A stretch of DNA of 64,000 nt from Burkholderiales bacterium (GCA_028868855.1 JAGWTR010000009.1:1-64000); one strand, 5' to 3'. Counted from the first letter of the stretch, positions 51,155-60,485 are shown. The notes: a model not told the origin generated them from the sequence alone. A program made the numbers and translations.

Positions 51155-51963
51155 CGAAATCTCCAACGCGCCAGCAGCAGCGGCGCAACAATCCAGGCGA
51201 GCATGACGCCACTGAGCACCCAGGGATTGCCCAGCGACGGCGGGACGACGCTGGTCAGCCCATAGAGCGTGCTCACGTCGTCGAGCGAAAACACATTGAG
51301 GATGCGGAACACGTCCGCTGGATTGAGCAGCATCAGGTAGGCGAACACATCGCCCCCGAAGTTTCCACCTGTGCCCACAAGCACCCCCAGCAGCAGCAGG
51401 TCGAACACCAGCACAAAGAAGAACCACATCGCGATGGCCAGGCCGGACGCGCGGGTCCGGTCACGTGCCAGCACCGACATCAGCACCGCCAAACTCAGGA
51501 AGGACAGACCCAGCAGCACCGAACTGAGCATGAAGCCAGCGTAGTGAAAGAGTCCCTGCCAGCTGAGTTGTTCGTACAGCAGCACCGCCACCAAACCAAA
51601 CCCGGCCACGGTGGACAAGGTGAGCGCAGCAGCCAGCCCGAGGTACTTGCCCAGCAGCAATTCCAGGCGCGTGATGGGCAAGGCCAACAGCAGGTCGAGG
51701 GAGCCGCGCTCGCGTTCGCCCACGATGGCATCAAAGCCCAGCAACAAGGCAATCAAGGGAATCAGGTAGATCACCAGACTGACCAGACTGGCAATGGTCA
51801 CTTCGATGGAGCGAAAACCCACGCTGCCCTGCTGGGCACCTCCGAAATAAGCGATCACCAGCGAAAACACGGTGAACACGAGTGCCACCGCCAACACCCA
51901 GCGATTGCGCATGCGGTCGCGAAATTCCTTGGCGGCCAGGGTGAAAACTTGCGTCAGTTCCAT
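51151..51963 (-). CDS. nosY: Nos ABC transporter permease NosY
   Basis: 270 residues with six membrane segments, e.g. WVLAVALVFTVFSLVIAYFG, SLVIYLIPLIALLLGFDAIV. The ABC-2 permease motif VGERERGSLDLLLALPITRL is present. It forms the membrane part of NosDFY, which handles sulfur and copper transfer for CuZ assembly in the periplasm. Starts 7 bp after nosF; tail overlaps nosL. Confidence 0.95.
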   Translation of the reverse strand: MELTQVFTLAAKEFRDRMRNRWVLAVALVFTVFSLVIAYFGGAQQGSVGFRSIEVTIASLVSLVIYLIPLIALLLGFDAIVGERERGSLDLLLALPITRLELLLGKYLGLAAALTLSTVAGFGLVAVLLYEQLSWQGLFHYAGFMLSSVLLGLSFLSLAVLMSVLARDRTRASGLAIAMWFFFVLVFDLLLLGVLVGTGGNFGGDVFAYLMLLNPADVFRILNVFSLDDVSTLYGLTSVVPPSLGNPWVLSGVMLAWIVAPLLLARWRFR

Positions 51964-51970
51964 GGCGGGT

Positions 51971-52903
51971 TCAGTCCGAAATGCCGAAGAACAGATCTTC
52001 GAGCGAGGGTTCGCGCAGCGTCAGGTCGTGCACCTGCGTGCCAAAGGGCGCTATGGCGGCCAGCACCGCCATCTTGTGCTCGCGCGAGCAGGCCAGACGC
52101 AGGCCGCCCAGCAGGGGTTCGGCGGTGCTGCCTGTCGCCGCGTGGAGCGCCTGTGCCAGCGCATCCACGCAGGCTGCATCAAGCGCCAGGTCAAACACCA
52201 GCGGTAAATGTGCCTGCTCGCGCAGCGCTTGCACGCTACCCAGCGCCTGAATACGGCCATTGACCATGACGGCGAGCCGGTCGACGCGCTCCTGCAACTC
52301 GGCCAGGATGTGCGAGGTGATGACGATGGTGACGCCGTCGGCTTGCAGCGTGCGCAGCGTGGCATAGAAGTCGCGAATGGCCTGCGGGTCCAGGCCGTTG
52401 GTGGGTTCGTCGAGGAACAGCACCTGCGGCGCGCCGAGCAGCGCTTGAGCAAACCCGAGGCGCTGGCGCATGCCCTTGGAATACTCGCGCACAGGTCGCT
52501 TGCCGGCGTGAGCCAGGCCGACACGTTCGAACAGGACGGGGCACTGCTCCAATGGCGCGTGCTTGAGCCGAGCGAAAAAGTTCAGCGTTTCCAGTCCGCT
52601 CAGGTTGTCGTACAGCACGACGTTTTCTGGCAGGTAGCCGATGTGTCGCCGAGCGGCGCGAAAGCCCCGGCCGCGCACCGGTGCACCGCCGAGCGCGATA
52701 TCGCCCTTGGTCGCGGCCTCCAGCCCCAGCATCATCTTGAACAGCGTGCTTTTGCCCGCGCCGTTATGGCCGATGAGGCCGAAAATCTCACCTCGCGCGA
52801 TGTCGAGGTCCACGCCGTCGACCGCGCGCACCGCACCAAAATGTTTGGTCACACTGCGCAGCGAAACCGCCGCGTGTGCGTTAACCGGGGAAATATTTGC
52901 CAC
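51971..52903 (-). CDS. nosF: Nos ABC transporter ATPase NosF
   Basis: 310 residues from a GTG at 52903 with GGAG upstream, overlapping nosD by 23 bp; an ATG at 52969 is less likely. ABC ATPase: Walker A GLIGHNGAGKSTLFKMMLG, Q-loop replaced region IGYLPENVVLYDNLSG, signature YSKGMRQRLGFAQALLG, Walker B VLFLDEPTNGLD and the switch His in VITSHILAELQERV. It energises NosDFY. The C-terminal domain after residue 220 is typical of NosF. Confidence 0.95.
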   Translation of the reverse strand: MANISPVNAHAAVSLRSVTKHFGAVRAVDGVDLDIARGEIFGLIGHNGAGKSTLFKMMLGLEAATKGDIALGGAPVRGRGFRAARRHIGYLPENVVLYDNLSGLETLNFFARLKHAPLEQCPVLFERVGLAHAGKRPVREYSKGMRQRLGFAQALLGAPQVLFLDEPTNGLDPQAIRDFYATLRTLQADGVTIVITSHILAELQERVDRLAVMVNGRIQALGSVQALREQAHLPLVFDLALDAACVDALAQALHAATGSTAEPLLGGLRLACSREHKMAVLAAIAPFGTQVHDLTLREPSLEDLFFGISD

Positions 52904-54155
52904 GCCAGGCGCTCCAGTTTTTATCTTCAGGGTGCATATGGGGGTTGGCATCCACAACCGAGGGAACACGCAGTATCGGGAACTGTTGGCCGACGAGGCG
53001 CAGCGCCTGCACGGCCGGGCTGGCCAGCAGCAGTTTCATGCCGAGGTAGCGCCAAGTCAGGCGGTCCACCATGTCGTTGGCCGTGTAGGGCACATCGCCA
53101 ATGCCGTTGCCGTCACGGTCCCATCCGATGTAGTTGCTCCAGTAGTTTCCCACCTTGCCACCCCAGGCGACGTCCTTGGTGCCGACGTAGCGCACTTGCT
53201 CGCGGTTGCCGATGAAATCGTTGTTTTCGACGACATTGTTGATAACGCCAGCCGAGAGATGTGCACCGACGACGTTGTCAACCACCACGTTGTGGCGCAG
53301 GGTGACGTATTCGACGTCGTAGATGAAAAAACCGCGCCGGTTTCCGGCGACGATGTTGCCCTCGACCACGGAATCCTGCACAGAGCGCAGCATGATGCCG
53401 TGGTCGGCGTTACCCCAGGCACGGTTGCCGCGCACCGTCTGGTTGCGCACCTCCATCAACGCCAGGCCGCCGCGGTTGTAGTAGGTGTCGTTGTCTTCCC
53501 ACAGGTTGTAGTAAGACGTCATGTAGTGCGTGCCGTAGCGGCTATGGTGCAGTTTGTTGCCCCGAAACACGGCGTGATGCGATACATCCACATAGAGCGC
53601 GTCACGCACGAAGCTGATGTTGTTGCCGATGATTTGCGCGCCCTGCGTGTTGTAGAGCTGGATGCCATTGCCACGCCGTGCCGAGTCAAAGTCGCGTTTG
53701 CCGGTGATGGTATTGCCTTCAATGCGCACATCCTTGACCTTCTCGATCCACAGGCCAAACAGGTTGTAGGTGAGGTCGCAGTGCTGAACGACGGCACGGT
53801 GCGCGCCCGGGAAAATGTAAATGCCGGCATTCTGGTTCTGCAGGCTGCTGCCGGAGTCGCGCACGATCAGGCCTTCGATCGTGACGTCTGGCGAGGTGAC
53901 GCGAATGGTGTCGCCCTGGTTGCCGCCACTGATCGTGGGGCGGTCGATGCCACGCAGCGTGAGGGGTTTGTCAATCAGCAGATTGGCGCGGTACAGGCCG
54001 TGCGCTACTTCAATCACATCGCCCGCCGCCGCCGCCTGAACCGCTGCTGGCAGATCCTGGCCTGCCTGCACCCGAACGGTGGCCGCCCAAGACAGGCCTA
54101 CCGCGCCCAGACCCAGCAGTGCAACGATGGAGGCTCGCACTAAGCCATGCGTCAT
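52881..54155 (-). CDS. nosD: Periplasmic copper/sulfur-handling protein NosD
   Basis: 424 residues. Sec signal (MTHGLVRASIVALLGLGAVG ... SWA), then a right-handed parallel beta-helix of CASH/NosD repeats: VTIEGLIVRDSGSSLQNQNA, HHAVFRGNKLHHSRYGTHYM, NADHGIMLRSVQDSVVEGN. The C-terminal YWSNYIGWDRDGNGIGDVPY is the NosD hallmark. It docks on NosFY and passes copper from NosL to apo-NosZ. Coupled to nosR by an ATGA overlap. Confidence 0.96.
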   Translation of the reverse strand: MTHGLVRASIVALLGLGAVGLSWAATVRVQAGQDLPAAVQAAAAGDVIEVAHGLYRANLLIDKPLTLRGIDRPTISGGNQGDTIRVTSPDVTIEGLIVRDSGSSLQNQNAGIYIFPGAHRAVVQHCDLTYNLFGLWIEKVKDVRIEGNTITGKRDFDSARRGNGIQLYNTQGAQIIGNNISFVRDALYVDVSHHAVFRGNKLHHSRYGTHYMTSYYNLWEDNDTYYNRGGLALMEVRNQTVRGNRAWGNADHGIMLRSVQDSVVEGNIVAGNRRGFFIYDVEYVTLRHNVVVDNVVGAHLSAGVINNVVENNDFIGNREQVRYVGTKDVAWGGKVGNYWSNYIGWDRDGNGIGDVPYTANDMVDRLTWRYLGMKLLLASPAVQALRLVGQQFPILRVPSVVDANPHMHPEDKNWSAWRGKYFPG

Positions 54156-56791
54156 GGAATCAGCCAGCCCATCGACTTCAGAATCAGGAACAGCGCAGCG
54201 CCGATCAGCAGGTTCTTGAACCCCACATAGCTCATCATGTCCATCACGCTTGCTGCGCGGTAATTGCCGCGCCACCACGGCCCGTCCTTGACGTAGCGGC
54301 GGCCGGACAGGCGGATCAGCACTTCGTAGACGCTCCAGCCAAACCACCAACCGATGATGGCACTGGAGGACAGCGTGCCCATGGCGGTCATCACCCAGGC
54401 CACCGTGGCGGCAATGGCCAGCGAGAAACCTGCCACCTGCAGAGCGCGCTGCGAGTGCCAACCCTCGCTGCTCCAGGGCCACAGGTGGTCACGCACTTCC
54501 ATGAGTATCCATTTCAGGCTCGATTCGCCTGCCTTGTGCCACGGTGCCACAACTTCGGTGGGCATGCGGGGATCGGGCCCTTGCGCAGCCTTGGCACTGA
54601 TCTGCTCGGTGAAGCTCGTGGCTGGGTAGATGGGGATGAAGTAGCCATTGGCACCAATGGGCGTGATCTCCAGGCCGTCTTTTTCGCGGCGTTTGCGCTC
54701 TTTGGCCAGAGGCGGGCAGCCCTTGGTGTCGGTGTACAAAATCATGCAGTCCAGGCAGTGCAGGCACTCGCGGTGGTCGATGCGCCCATCGGCGTCAATC
54801 GCCTGTGAGCCACAGCCCACGGCGCAGGCCTTGCAGCTGTTGCAATCCTGCTTGCGCTTGAGGCCAAACCAGCGGAAGGTGCTGGGCATGGCGAGCGACG
54901 CGCCCAACGGGCAGATGTATTTGCAGTACGGGCGCTCAATGAAAATCGACAGGCCCAGGATGGCGGCCACGAACAGGCCATAGGGCCAGGCGCGGTTCTG
55001 GATGCCCACCAGGAAGGTGGTCTTGAAGGGCTCGACCTCGGACAGCTTCTCTGCCAGACCCATGGAGAACATGGACACCGTGATGAGGCCAAAGAAGATG
55101 GCGTACTTGAGCCACTTGAGCCGGTCATGCCAGCGCTGCGGCAGCTGCTTCTGGAAGCGCTTGAATCCCACAACGCGCGCCACCTTGTAAATGGCCTCGG
55201 AGAGCGAACCGAACGGGCACATCCAGCCACAAAACAGCCCGCGTCCGAACAGAAACACGGTGACGATGATGAAGATCCAGAACAGGAAGATGAACGGATC
55301 CGACAGGAACAACGACCAGGTCCACTGGAACAGCAGCGCGTGGAACCAGGTCAGCACCTGGGTGATGGACGGCTGCGCCATTACACCGAAACCGACGAAC
55401 ACGATGGACAGGCCCCAGGCGGTGTACTTGAAGGCGTTGACCGGCCACTTGTTCTTGTGGGTGGAGCGGCGCGTGAGCCGCTCACGGAACGCATAGACCA
55501 CGCCCACGGCCACCAGCAGCACAATGAACAACCCAATTTCCACCGCCCGCGATTTCCAGATGCGCACCCAGGGCGCGTCGGGCTCTACCACTTTGGGGCG
55601 GCCGCCTTCGAGCATGGACGCGGGCAGCCAATACTGGGTATCGAAGCTGGTGAAACTCTTGGCGCCGGTGGCACGGTCGACCCGGTTACCCAGCAGGCTC
55701 AACTTCCAGGGATAGGCATCTGAAAATGCCTTCGAACGGATGATGAAGATCGCCGACTCATCGAAAGTGGGTGCGCCTGCTGACTTGACTCCGTACAGGT
55801 TCAGGTAGTCGAGGTCGCGGAACGTGAACGAATCTGCGCCCTGCTTGACCTGCACACGGTCGTACAACCCGCCACGCACAAAGCCCGAGCCCTTGAACGA
55901 TTCGTGACCGGCGGTGCGGATGATGAAGATGGCGTGTTCGCCCTCCTTGAGCTGGAGGTGTAGGTTTTCCCAGTTGCTCGCGCCGAGCACGCTCTTGCCA
56001 ATGTCAGGGTGGCTCAAGTCGCCGAACCACAACTCGATAAAGGGGTCGGCGCTGCGTTCCTGGCCGAGCTGTTCCGGCATCACGCGCAGGTGCTGCACGG
56101 CGCCGCGCCCCACGAGTTCGTCCCAGGTCAGTGCCTGAGCCGTCGCCTTGTAGCGCGCCGGCTCGCGCACGGTCGGTGCCAAGATGCCAACCTGCCGCGC
56201 CACGGCCGAGCCCGAGGCCATCATGACCTGGTTTTGTGCAATCACCGTGACGGTGGCGCCGGAAATGGCGTCCAGCCCGACCACACTCTCCTCGGGTCGG
56301 GACTGGCCAATTTCAAGCTTGTCGGAGACCGATTTGCCGAGATACTGACTGTTGAATTTGATCAGTGCAGATTCAGGAATGCCGAGCAGCAAAATCGGCT
56401 CGGAATGCTTGAGGACCTTGACGCCGACGAAATGGCCGGTCTTGTCCATGCCAATCAGCGTCACCACCGGCTTGCCCGAGTAGGCAGGGGTATCGGTGAT
56501 GTCGGTCGAGAGCATCACATAGCCTAGGAGCTTTCCGTCTTTGCCGGCTTTGTCGTAAGCCTCGACATAGGGCGGCTGCCCTTTACGATCGGAAAAATAG
56601 GTGGCTCCCGGAAACACGTCCTTGCACGGCAACAGTGCGCACATGTCCTTGGCCACCGCCAGGTCGGCCGGAAGTTCGGCTTCGTAAGTGCCCTTTCCCG
56701 CCGCCGCCTGTGCGCCTGGAGGGATCGTCGTCAGCGCAAGAACAAGCGCAGCCCACAGAATCGACAGAAAGCGGAATTTCGGCAGAGACAT
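54152..56791 (-). CDS. nosR: Nitrous-oxide reduction flavoprotein NosR
   Basis: 879 residues from the ATG at 56791. A signal peptide (FLSILWAALVLALTTIPPGA) is followed by a periplasmic FMN-binding domain with DAISGAT ending at about residue 180, the Thr being the predicted covalent FMN site for ApbE. After about residue 415 come the membrane helices with two C-x3-C-P motifs (FCGWMCPFGS; CKYICPLGAS) and then two polyferredoxin motifs (CNSCKACAVGC; CLHCLDCM). NosR supplies electrons to NosZ and supports nos expression. A terminator-like hairpin separates it from nosZ. Confidence 0.96.
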   Translation of the reverse strand: MSLPKFRFLSILWAALVLALTTIPPGAQAAAGKGTYEAELPADLAVAKDMCALLPCKDVFPGATYFSDRKGQPPYVEAYDKAGKDGKLLGYVMLSTDITDTPAYSGKPVVTLIGMDKTGHFVGVKVLKHSEPILLLGIPESALIKFNSQYLGKSVSDKLEIGQSRPEESVVGLDAISGATVTVIAQNQVMMASGSAVARQVGILAPTVREPARYKATAQALTWDELVGRGAVQHLRVMPEQLGQERSADPFIELWFGDLSHPDIGKSVLGASNWENLHLQLKEGEHAIFIIRTAGHESFKGSGFVRGGLYDRVQVKQGADSFTFRDLDYLNLYGVKSAGAPTFDESAIFIIRSKAFSDAYPWKLSLLGNRVDRATGAKSFTSFDTQYWLPASMLEGGRPKVVEPDAPWVRIWKSRAVEIGLFIVLLVAVGVVYAFRERLTRRSTHKNKWPVNAFKYTAWGLSIVFVGFGVMAQPSITQVLTWFHALLFQWTWSLFLSDPFIFLFWIFIIVTVFLFGRGLFCGWMCPFGSLSEAIYKVARVVGFKRFQKQLPQRWHDRLKWLKYAIFFGLITVSMFSMGLAEKLSEVEPFKTTFLVGIQNRAWPYGLFVAAILGLSIFIERPYCKYICPLGASLAMPSTFRWFGLKRKQDCNSCKACAVGCGSQAIDADGRIDHRECLHCLDCMILYTDTKGCPPLAKERKRREKDGLEITPIGANGYFIPIYPATSFTEQISAKAAQGPDPRMPTEVVAPWHKAGESSLKWILMEVRDHLWPWSSEGWHSQRALQVAGFSLAIAATVAWVMTAMGTLSSSAIIGWWFGWSVYEVLIRLSGRRYVKDGPWWRGNYRAASVMDMMSYVGFKNLLIGAALFLILKSMGWLIP

Positions 56792-56804
56792 AGGACATCC
56801 AAAC

Positions 56805-56843
56805 AAGAAAAAAGGGCAGCGCAGCCCAGTGACTGCGCTGCCC
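56805..56843 (-). terminator. Intrinsic terminator between nosZ and nosR
   Basis: A perfect 11-bp stem (GGGCAGCGCAG / CTGCGCTGCCC) with an 8-nt loop is followed on the minus strand by TTTTTTCTTG. It starts 14 bp after the nosZ stop. It should end most nosZ transcripts, leaving nosRDFYL to readthrough or a promoter inside nosZ. Confidence 0.85.
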
Positions 56844-56856
56844 CGAGCAAGGCCTT

Positions 56857-58788
56857 TTAAGCCTCAACCAACATCCGCGAACGCATTTCCAGGTGGAGTG
56901 CGTGGCAGAAGTTGGTGCAATAGCACCAATAGACTCCGGGCTTGTCGGCAATGAAGGTGACCGACTTGGTCTCCTGCGGGTTGACGATGAAGTTGATGTC
57001 GTACTTCGGAATCGCGAAGCCGTGCGTCAGGTCCTCCACCTTGTCGAGGTTGGTCAAAATGATGGTGACCTCGTCACCGCGCTTGACCGTCCACTCGCGC
57101 AGCCCGAAGGTCGGCGCCTGCGAAGTCAGATAAACCGTAACCTTGTTGCCCTTGCGCTCAACGCGGCAGTCCTTGGCATCCTTCACCGCGTTGGGGAAGT
57201 CGTCAATATTGTAGACCTGCCGGGTTTTAACGAGGTCACGGCGAACGATGATGGAGTCGTGCGGCTCGGAGTAAACCGCATGATCCGCCACCAGCTTCAT
57301 CTTCTCGCCACTGATGTCGATCAGCTGTGCTGTTTCGGGGTGCAGCGGTCCGACGGGCAAGAAACGATCCTTGGAAAACTTGTTGTCCGACAGGAAGAAT
57401 TTGCCGTCGGCATCCTTGGTCTCTCCCATGGAGGTGAAACCGTGGCCAGGCTGGTACTGCACATCAAGCTTGTCCAGCACGACCTTGGCGGTCTTGTCAC
57501 CCTTGAAGGCCTTGATGGCGGCTTCCACGTTCCACTTGACGATCTGGCTGTCCAGGAACAAGGTGGTGTACGCATTGCCCTTGTTGTCGAATCCCGTGTG
57601 CAGCGGGCCCAGGCCAATCTCGGGCTCGGCGACAACGGCATCGCGCGCGTCCTTGACTTCGCCATCGAACCATTTCAGAACCAGTGAGAGGTCGATCACC
57701 GTCGCCGTTGGCGACAACTTGCCGGAACAGACGAAATATTTGCCATCCGGGCTGGCGTTAACGCCGTGCGGATTTTTGGACACCGGCACATAGCAAACCA
57801 GCGCGGTCTTGGGATCCGTGTTGGCGGCCTTGGTGCCATCCACCACGGGCACCTTGGATGAACCGTAGGTCTTGGATTTACCGGCCTTCACGGCCGCCTC
57901 AATGCGTGCCACATTGAAGAAAAGGCATGCATCGCGCTCGGCGGACATCATGTCTTCGTAATGAGCGCCATTTTCCGTGTTGTACTGGTTCGTGGCAGCC
58001 AGTTTGCCGTCGTACGAGGTGGCCACCAAGTCGCAGTTGCCGTCAATCAGGATCTGGTAGCGCACTTCCATCGTCTCGGAGTCCACGCACGTGAACAGCG
58101 AGTGGTATTTCTCGGTCGCCGCCATGTTTTTGCCGTCGTTGGGCAGCGGAATGGAAAATTCAGCGCCACAAAACACGCGGGTCGTGTGGTTGATGGAAGC
58201 ATCGACCGGATCCCGCTTGTCTGGGAAGGTGCCGTGAAATCCCTGGATGTTCGGCAGCTCGGTGATCTTGTCGCATTCCATGGTGTCCATGCGCACGCGC
58301 GCCAGGCGACCGTGGATCTTGTCATTGACGAACATGTATTTGCAGTCATACGTGCCGTCCTTGTAGGTTTGGTGCACGTGGTGGGTGTCGCCCGTCACGT
58401 ACAGCGGCCTGCCATCGGGGCGGGTACCGATGACTTTCTTGGATTCGTTGGTGATGCCCCAGCCCACCAGGCAGTCCATGTTGAACACCGGAATGCGCTT
58501 GAACAAGCGGCCGGACGGCAAACCATAGATACGAACTTCCCCGGAGTGACCGCCGGATGAGAAAGAGTAGTAGTCGTCAAGCTGGCCGGGCTTGACCTCG
58601 TACTTGCTGTAGTCAATACCACTGTCTGCGCCAGACGCTTGCTTGGCGCCTGCTGCAGGCGCCGATGCTGCGGGAGCGGATTTGTCATTACAACCCGCGA
58701 CCCCAGCCAGACCGACCAAGGCAGCGGTATTGATGAACTTGCGACGACCCATGCCCAGGGTTTGGTCCGGTTTCTGATCTTTGCTCAT
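56857..58788 (-). CDS. nosZ: Nitrous-oxide reductase, clade I (Tat-dependent)
   Basis: 643 residues. Tat signal GRRKFINTAALVG (RR at 15-16) followed by VAGC, which reads as a lipobox with Cys33, then an Ala/Ser/Pro spacer. Seven-bladed propeller holding CuZ: DTHHVHQ gives the D-x-HH-x-H ligands, and further His occur at GFHGTFPDK, KYHSLFTC, NPHGVNAS, GPLHTGFD, SEPHDS. The C-terminal cupredoxin domain carries CuA in CTNFCHALHLEM (Cys624, Cys628, His632, Met635). It reduces N2O to N2 in the periplasm, the last step of denitrification. AAGGA precedes the ATG and a perfect FNR box lies 102 bp upstream. Confidence 0.98.
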   Translation of the reverse strand: MSKDQKPDQTLGMGRRKFINTAALVGLAGVAGCNDKSAPAASAPAAGAKQASGADSGIDYSKYEVKPGQLDDYYSFSSGGHSGEVRIYGLPSGRLFKRIPVFNMDCLVGWGITNESKKVIGTRPDGRPLYVTGDTHHVHQTYKDGTYDCKYMFVNDKIHGRLARVRMDTMECDKITELPNIQGFHGTFPDKRDPVDASINHTTRVFCGAEFSIPLPNDGKNMAATEKYHSLFTCVDSETMEVRYQILIDGNCDLVATSYDGKLAATNQYNTENGAHYEDMMSAERDACLFFNVARIEAAVKAGKSKTYGSSKVPVVDGTKAANTDPKTALVCYVPVSKNPHGVNASPDGKYFVCSGKLSPTATVIDLSLVLKWFDGEVKDARDAVVAEPEIGLGPLHTGFDNKGNAYTTLFLDSQIVKWNVEAAIKAFKGDKTAKVVLDKLDVQYQPGHGFTSMGETKDADGKFFLSDNKFSKDRFLPVGPLHPETAQLIDISGEKMKLVADHAVYSEPHDSIIVRRDLVKTRQVYNIDDFPNAVKDAKDCRVERKGNKVTVYLTSQAPTFGLREWTVKRGDEVTIILTNLDKVEDLTHGFAIPKYDINFIVNPQETKSVTFIADKPGVYWCYCTNFCHALHLEMRSRMLVEA

Positions 58789-58889
58789 GAGGTGTCCTTA
58801 GAACTTGTAGGTTATTTACCGTCCGCAACCGACGGCTACAGGAATTTTCTTGTCAATCCGAATAGTTGATGCAGGGGACATTAGAGTTT

Positions 58890-58903
58890 TTGATGAAGAT
58901 CAA
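58890..58903. promoter_or_regulatory. FNR/DNR-type box upstream of nosZ
   Basis: TTGAT-GAAG-ATCAA is a perfect match to the FNR consensus TTGAT-N4-ATCAA. If it acts in class II position (-41.5), transcription toward nosZ would begin near 58855, with AACTAT (58868-58863) as -10. It lies in the 222-bp region between the divergent nosZ and cytochrome c genes and might affect both. Activation under low oxygen or NO is expected. Confidence 0.8.
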
Positions 58904-59010
58904 AGGAGAACGGGAAAACCCTGCATCCAGCAAAACAAAAACCATGTGCGATGATTTGCCACCCCATTGTGTCTAGAATTTATTTAATATCTTGAATTGG
59001 AGTTTCCCCT

Positions 59011-59409
59011 ATGCAAAAAATTTCTTTGGCCGTCGCCGCAGCAACGCTCGTCTTGTTGAGCGCTTGTGGTCCCAAGACTGAAAGCAGCCCAGCAGCAAGC
59101 GCCTCGGCCCCGGAAGCCGTTGCCGTGGCGTCCGCCGCTGAGGCAGCCCCTGAAAACACCCTGGGCAAGGGCGTCTTCAACAAGACGTGTTCGTTGTGCC
59201 ACGCCGCGGGCGTCGGTGGCGCGCCCAAGCCCGGCGACAAGGCCGATTGGGGCCCACGTATCGCGCAAGGCATGGACCTGTTGTTCAAGCACGCCACTGA
59301 AGGCTTCACCGGCGCCAAGGGCATGATGCCTGCGCGCGGCGGCAACCCCGCCTTGACGGACGATGAGATCAAAGCAGCCATCAACTACATGGCCGACAAG
59401 TCTCGCTAA
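59011..59409 (+). CDS. Lipoprotein c-type cytochrome (cytochrome c5-like)
   Basis: 132 residues. A lipoprotein signal with lipobox LSAC (Cys19) is followed by an Ala/Ser/Glu-rich tether (20-50), and one haem-c site C-S-L-C-H (Cys60, Cys63, His64). The axial Met probably lies in KGMMPARGGNP. The fold resembles cytochrome c5/c555 (GKGVFNKTCSLCHAAGVGG; DDEIKAAINYMADKS). It could pass electrons from the bc1 complex to NosZ; its tether matches the possible lipid anchor of NosZ. Divergent from nosZ, 15 bp before apbE. Confidence 0.93.
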   Translation: MQKISLAVAAATLVLLSACGPKTESSPAASASAPEAVAVASAAEAAPENTLGKGVFNKTCSLCHAAGVGGAPKPGDKADWGPRIAQGMDLLFKHATEGFTGAKGMMPARGGNPALTDDEIKAAINYMADKSR

Positions 59410-59424
59410 CCGGGCACACACGCC

Positions 59425-60468
59425 ATGAATCGCACTGAAGATCTCCCCGTTGGCTTGACGCGTCGGCGCATTGCCATGGCGATCCCTTTGCTGGGCTGTG
59501 CCGTGTGGGGATCTGCCGTGCGAGCGTCGACGGCGCGCGCGCATCCGCTTGTGCAGCGGGATTCGCGTGCCCTCATGGGGACTCAGGTCGATATCGTGGT
59601 CGAGTCAGGCGACATAAGCGCCTTACTGCCCGCCTTGGAGCAGGCGTGGTCAGAAATGACCCGCCTGTCCAAAATGATGAGCCGTTACGACGCCGACAGC
59701 ACGGTCAGCGCCATCAATCAGGCGGCCGGTGTCCACGCGGTTTCCATCACCCCGGAGTTATTGGGGGTATTGAAAGCGGCGCGCAATATATCCACTCAGT
59801 CGGAGGGGGCTTTTGATATCACGGTTGGTACCCTGAAAGGGTGGCGCTTTGATGGAAATCAAACCACAGTCCCGGCGGCCGAGGTCATTGAATATCAGCG
59901 CCGTCTGGTCAATTATCGTGAGCTGCGACTCGATGAACGGGTCGGCACGGCGTATTTGAATAAACGCGACATGGCCCTGGACTTGGGCGGCGTCGCCAAA
60001 CTCCCCATCCTGGAGGCCGGCATGGGCGTGCTCAAGCGCCACGGCATCGTCAATGCCATGATCAACGGCGGTGGCGATGTGCTGGTGGCAGGGCGGCTGC
60101 AGGGTCGTCCTTGGCGCGTCGGCCTGCGCGATCCGCGGGCGCCGCAGCAATTGATCGGTGTCCTGGCTCTTGAAGGACAGGCGCTGGTGGCGTCTTCGGG
60201 TGACTACGAGCGCTTCTTCATGTACCGGGGCGAACGCCAGCACCACATCCTGGACCCCGCGACCGGACGCCCGACACATGGCCCGCACGGCGTGAGCTTG
60301 CTGGCCAGGGATGCGGCCAGCGTGAACGGGCTGGGAGCGGCCATGATGGTGCTCGGCGCGAACGCAGGCCGTGCGCTGATCAACAGCCGGCCAGGCGTCG
60401 AGGCCCTGATCGTGGACCGCGACCAAAGCGTCTGGCGTTCCCAAGGCATGGCGGCCGCGCTGACCTGA
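59425..60468 (+). CDS. nosX: FMN transferase ApbE / NosX
   Basis: 347 residues. A twin-Arg-type signal (LTRRRIAMAIPLLGCAVWGS) suggests Tat export. ApbE motifs: RALMGTQVDIVVESGD, MSRYDADSTVSAINQAAGV, FDITVGTLKGWRFDGN, ALDLGGVAKLPILEAGM, and INGGGDVLVAG with ASSGDYERFF and HHILDPATGRPTHG, the FAD- and Mg2+-binding loops. It attaches FMN from FAD to Thr in the SGAT site of NosR, making it the partner of the nosR gene across the divergent promoter. Co-transcribed with the cytochrome. Confidence 0.93.
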   Translation: MNRTEDLPVGLTRRRIAMAIPLLGCAVWGSAVRASTARAHPLVQRDSRALMGTQVDIVVESGDISALLPALEQAWSEMTRLSKMMSRYDADSTVSAINQAAGVHAVSITPELLGVLKAARNISTQSEGAFDITVGTLKGWRFDGNQTTVPAAEVIEYQRRLVNYRELRLDERVGTAYLNKRDMALDLGGVAKLPILEAGMGVLKRHGIVNAMINGGGDVLVAGRLQGRPWRVGLRDPRAPQQLIGVLALEGQALVASSGDYERFFMYRGERQHHILDPATGRPTHGPHGVSLLARDAASVNGLGAAMMVLGANAGRALINSRPGVEALIVDRDQSVWRSQGMAAALT

Positions 60469-60485
60469 CCGGATCAGACGGCGTC

